Assembly (NCBI GenBank): GCA_934277655.1 | Contig: CAKQVC010000164.1 | Span: 1-5,325 of the forward strand | Direction: 5' to 3' | From: an uncultured Clostridia bacterium | GTDB lineage: Bacteria > Bacillota > Clostridia > Peptostreptococcales > Anaerovoracaceae | DNA length: 5,325 bases | In this document: positions 3,979-5,325 of the stretch, piece by piece | How the letters are laid out: every line of letters starts with the position of its first letter | Numbering within the stretch: position 1 is the first letter of the stretch | Translations under genes and position numbers: made by a program | Notes under the pieces: model-generated | Told to the model about the DNA's origin: nothing | Seen by the model: only the letters and a program-made list of their open reading frames with translations | The model's database searches: none

Positions 3979-5325
3979 ATGAAAAAAGAAAAACATTCCA
4001 CAAACATAGATTTGGTTCATCATTCCATGAATCCCAATAAAGTAATTCTGATACTTGCATGGCCGGCTATTTTAGAACAGCTGCTGCAGACTTTTGTCAG
4101 CTATGTGGACACCGCTATGGTCGGAAATATCGGTGTCGATGCAACCGCTGCAGTCGCAGTAAACATGCCACTGACCTGGATGATTTATGGGATTCTTAAC
4201 GGAATTGGTCTGGGATGTAGCGTAATCGTAGCAAAGAAAATAGGAGAACAGGATCTGGATGGAGCAAAGGAAGCGGTAAGGCAATCTGTTATTTTGATGG
4301 CTCTATCCGGAATAGCGGTTTTCGCTATTGTGGAAGGCTTGCTGGCAAAACATCTGGCTGCGTGGCTGGGAGCTGATCCGGAATTGATTCCGCAGGCACA
4401 GCAATATTTATATATCGTCGGTGTGTCGATGCTGTTTCAGCCAATGCTGGTCATTGCGGGCAATGTGATCCGGGGAACAGGAAATACCCGGACACCGATG
4501 TTCTTTAATGTGGTAAATAATTTTATCAATATTTTCTTCAACTTCCTGCTTATATATCCAACACGCCAGATTCAGTTTGCGGGACTGTCCTTTACCATGT
4601 GGGGTGCCGGAATGGGAGTGGCAGGTGCTGCATGGGGAACGACCATTGCGGCGACCGTTTCGGGTATATTTATGCTCCTGGCCCTTCGTAAAAAGGATTC
4701 ACCGGCAGCTATCCGCCTGCTGTGTAAATATCGTATCGACTGCGAGCTGATGAAGAGTATTTTTGTGATAGCAGTTCCTGCGGCGATGGAGCGAGTGATC
4801 ATTTCTTGCGGACAGATGATTTCTACCGGACTGGCAACCGGATTGGGAAACAAGCCGCTGGCTGCCCATCAGCTGGCAACGACAGCGGAATCCATCTGCT
4901 ATATGCCTGTCAGCGGCATCAGTGTAGCGGCGACGACGCTGGTCGCTCAGTCATTGGGGGCAGGAGATAAGAAACTGGCATCTACTTATGCGAAAGGCAG
5001 CATTCTGTTCGGGTTGGCAGCAATGGCTGTTAGTGCGACGCTTTTGTTCATATTCGCACCACAGCTGATGTCCATCTTTATCGAGGATGCACAGGTAATT
5101 GCGATGGGAGCGATGGTTCTGCGTGTGCAGGCATTTGCAGAGCCTTGTCTGGGAACAGCAACCATTTCGGTGGGTATCTTGAAAGGGGCTGGTGACAGCA
5201 AATGGTCGCTATACAATGGAATGATCGGCATGTGGGCAGTCCGCATTCCGCTGGCATATATTTTCGTCAAGTTTACAACGATGGGGCTGATGGGATTGTG
5301 GGTCTCTATGGCACTGGACTGGGTC
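3979..5325 (+). CDS. MATE-family efflux transporter (C-terminus cut by window edge)
   Basis: An open frame of 449 codons from ATG 3979 to the last base, with no stop. It is a multi-pass inner-membrane protein of the multidrug and toxic compound extrusion family, normally about 440-480 residues with 12 helices in two related halves, so only the last part is missing. N-half landmarks are WPAILEQLLQTFVSYVDTAMVG (28-49, in the first helix, with Asp44) and RGTGNTRTPM (165-174). The C-half equivalents are VPAAMERVI (266-274), AAHQLA (295-300), VAQSLGAGD (322-330) and LKGAGDSKW (401-409), which repeats the RGTGNT region. Such proteins export cationic drugs or other compounds using a sodium or proton gradient; the substrate cannot be told here. 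The start has GGAG at 3964-3967 with an 11-nt spacer; Met17 is a weaker alternative. Codon use differs from lysA: none of 10 Arg codons is AGA, and eight Ile codons are ATA. The gene follows a terminator, so it is probably transcribed separately. Confidence 0.9.
   Translation, partial: MKKEKHSTNIDLVHHSMNPNKVILILAWPAILEQLLQTFVSYVDTAMVGNIGVDATAAVAVNMPLTWMIYGILNGIGLGCSVIVAKKIGEQDLDGAKEAVRQSVILMALSGIAVFAIVEGLLAKHLAAWLGADPELIPQAQQYLYIVGVSMLFQPMLVIAGNVIRGTGNTRTPMFFNVVNNFINIFFNFLLIYPTRQIQFAGLSFTMWGAGMGVAGAAWGTTIAATVSGIFMLLALRKKDSPAAIRLLCKYRIDCELMKSIFVIAVPAAMERVIISCGQMISTGLATGLGNKPLAAHQLATTAESICYMPVSGISVAATTLVAQSLGAGDKKLASTYAKGSILFGLAAMAVSATLLFIFAPQLMSIFIEDAQVIAMGAMVLRVQAFAEPCLGTATISVGILKGAGDSKWSLYNGMIGMWAVRIPLAYIFVKFTTMGLMGLWVSMALDWV

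Noticed and set aside
4572..5270. Minus-strand open frames of 93 and 94 codons opposite the 3' half of the MATE gene
   Set aside because: They are shadows of the MATE coding frame, which has clear family motifs on both sides of and within them.
1..5325. CRISPR arrays, insertion sequences, tRNA or rRNA genes, phage attachment sites
   Set aside because: No regularly spaced repeats, transposase frames, terminal inverted repeats, or tRNA/rRNA signatures were seen on either strand.

Overview
The window reads as ordinary chromosomal DNA from a low-to-moderate GC member of the Bacillota (Clostridia or Negativicutes are the best guesses). The evidence is a SpmA/SpmB pair, AGGAGG-type ribosome binding sites, AGA-rich arginine usage in most genes, a lysA with the GKCCESGD active-site variant, and compact same-strand gene clusters. 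The genus cannot be fixed from this sequence. The presence of spmA and spmB does not by itself prove that the organism sporulates.

All five recognisable genes lie on the plus strand. Positions 12-1278 hold spmA and spmB, two small membrane proteins of the nucleoside-recognition (gate) fold, 19 nt apart and clearly one operon. Positions 1279-1543 are non-coding but rich in predicted RNA structure: a perfect 11-bp hairpin whose only U-tract lies on the minus-strand side, then a nested stem-loop of about 67 nt ending shortly before a strong ribosome binding site. Positions 1544-3793 hold an LD-carboxypeptidase (family S66) with a GTG start and diaminopimelate decarboxylase (lysA), 18 nt apart. 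A convincing terminator follows at 3855-3890. From 3979 to the right edge is a MATE-family multidrug/cation exporter, cut off by the window after 449 codons.

The common thread of the first four genes is the cell wall and meso-diaminopimelate (mDAP). The LD-carboxypeptidase trims D-Ala from mDAP-containing tetrapeptides, and LysA decarboxylates mDAP to lysine. SpmA/SpmB are known in Bacillus subtilis from spore core dehydration, where they are co-transcribed with the cortex carboxypeptidase gene dacB. The MATE gene looks like a separate unit, with its own leader and clearly different codon usage (no AGA arginines, many ATA isoleucines).

No new system is evident in the proteins. The most interesting feature is the structured 1405-1526 region in front of the LD-carboxypeptidase. 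It could be a cis-regulatory RNA with two mutually exclusive pairings next to the ribosome binding site, and I cannot match it to a known riboswitch class by eye.
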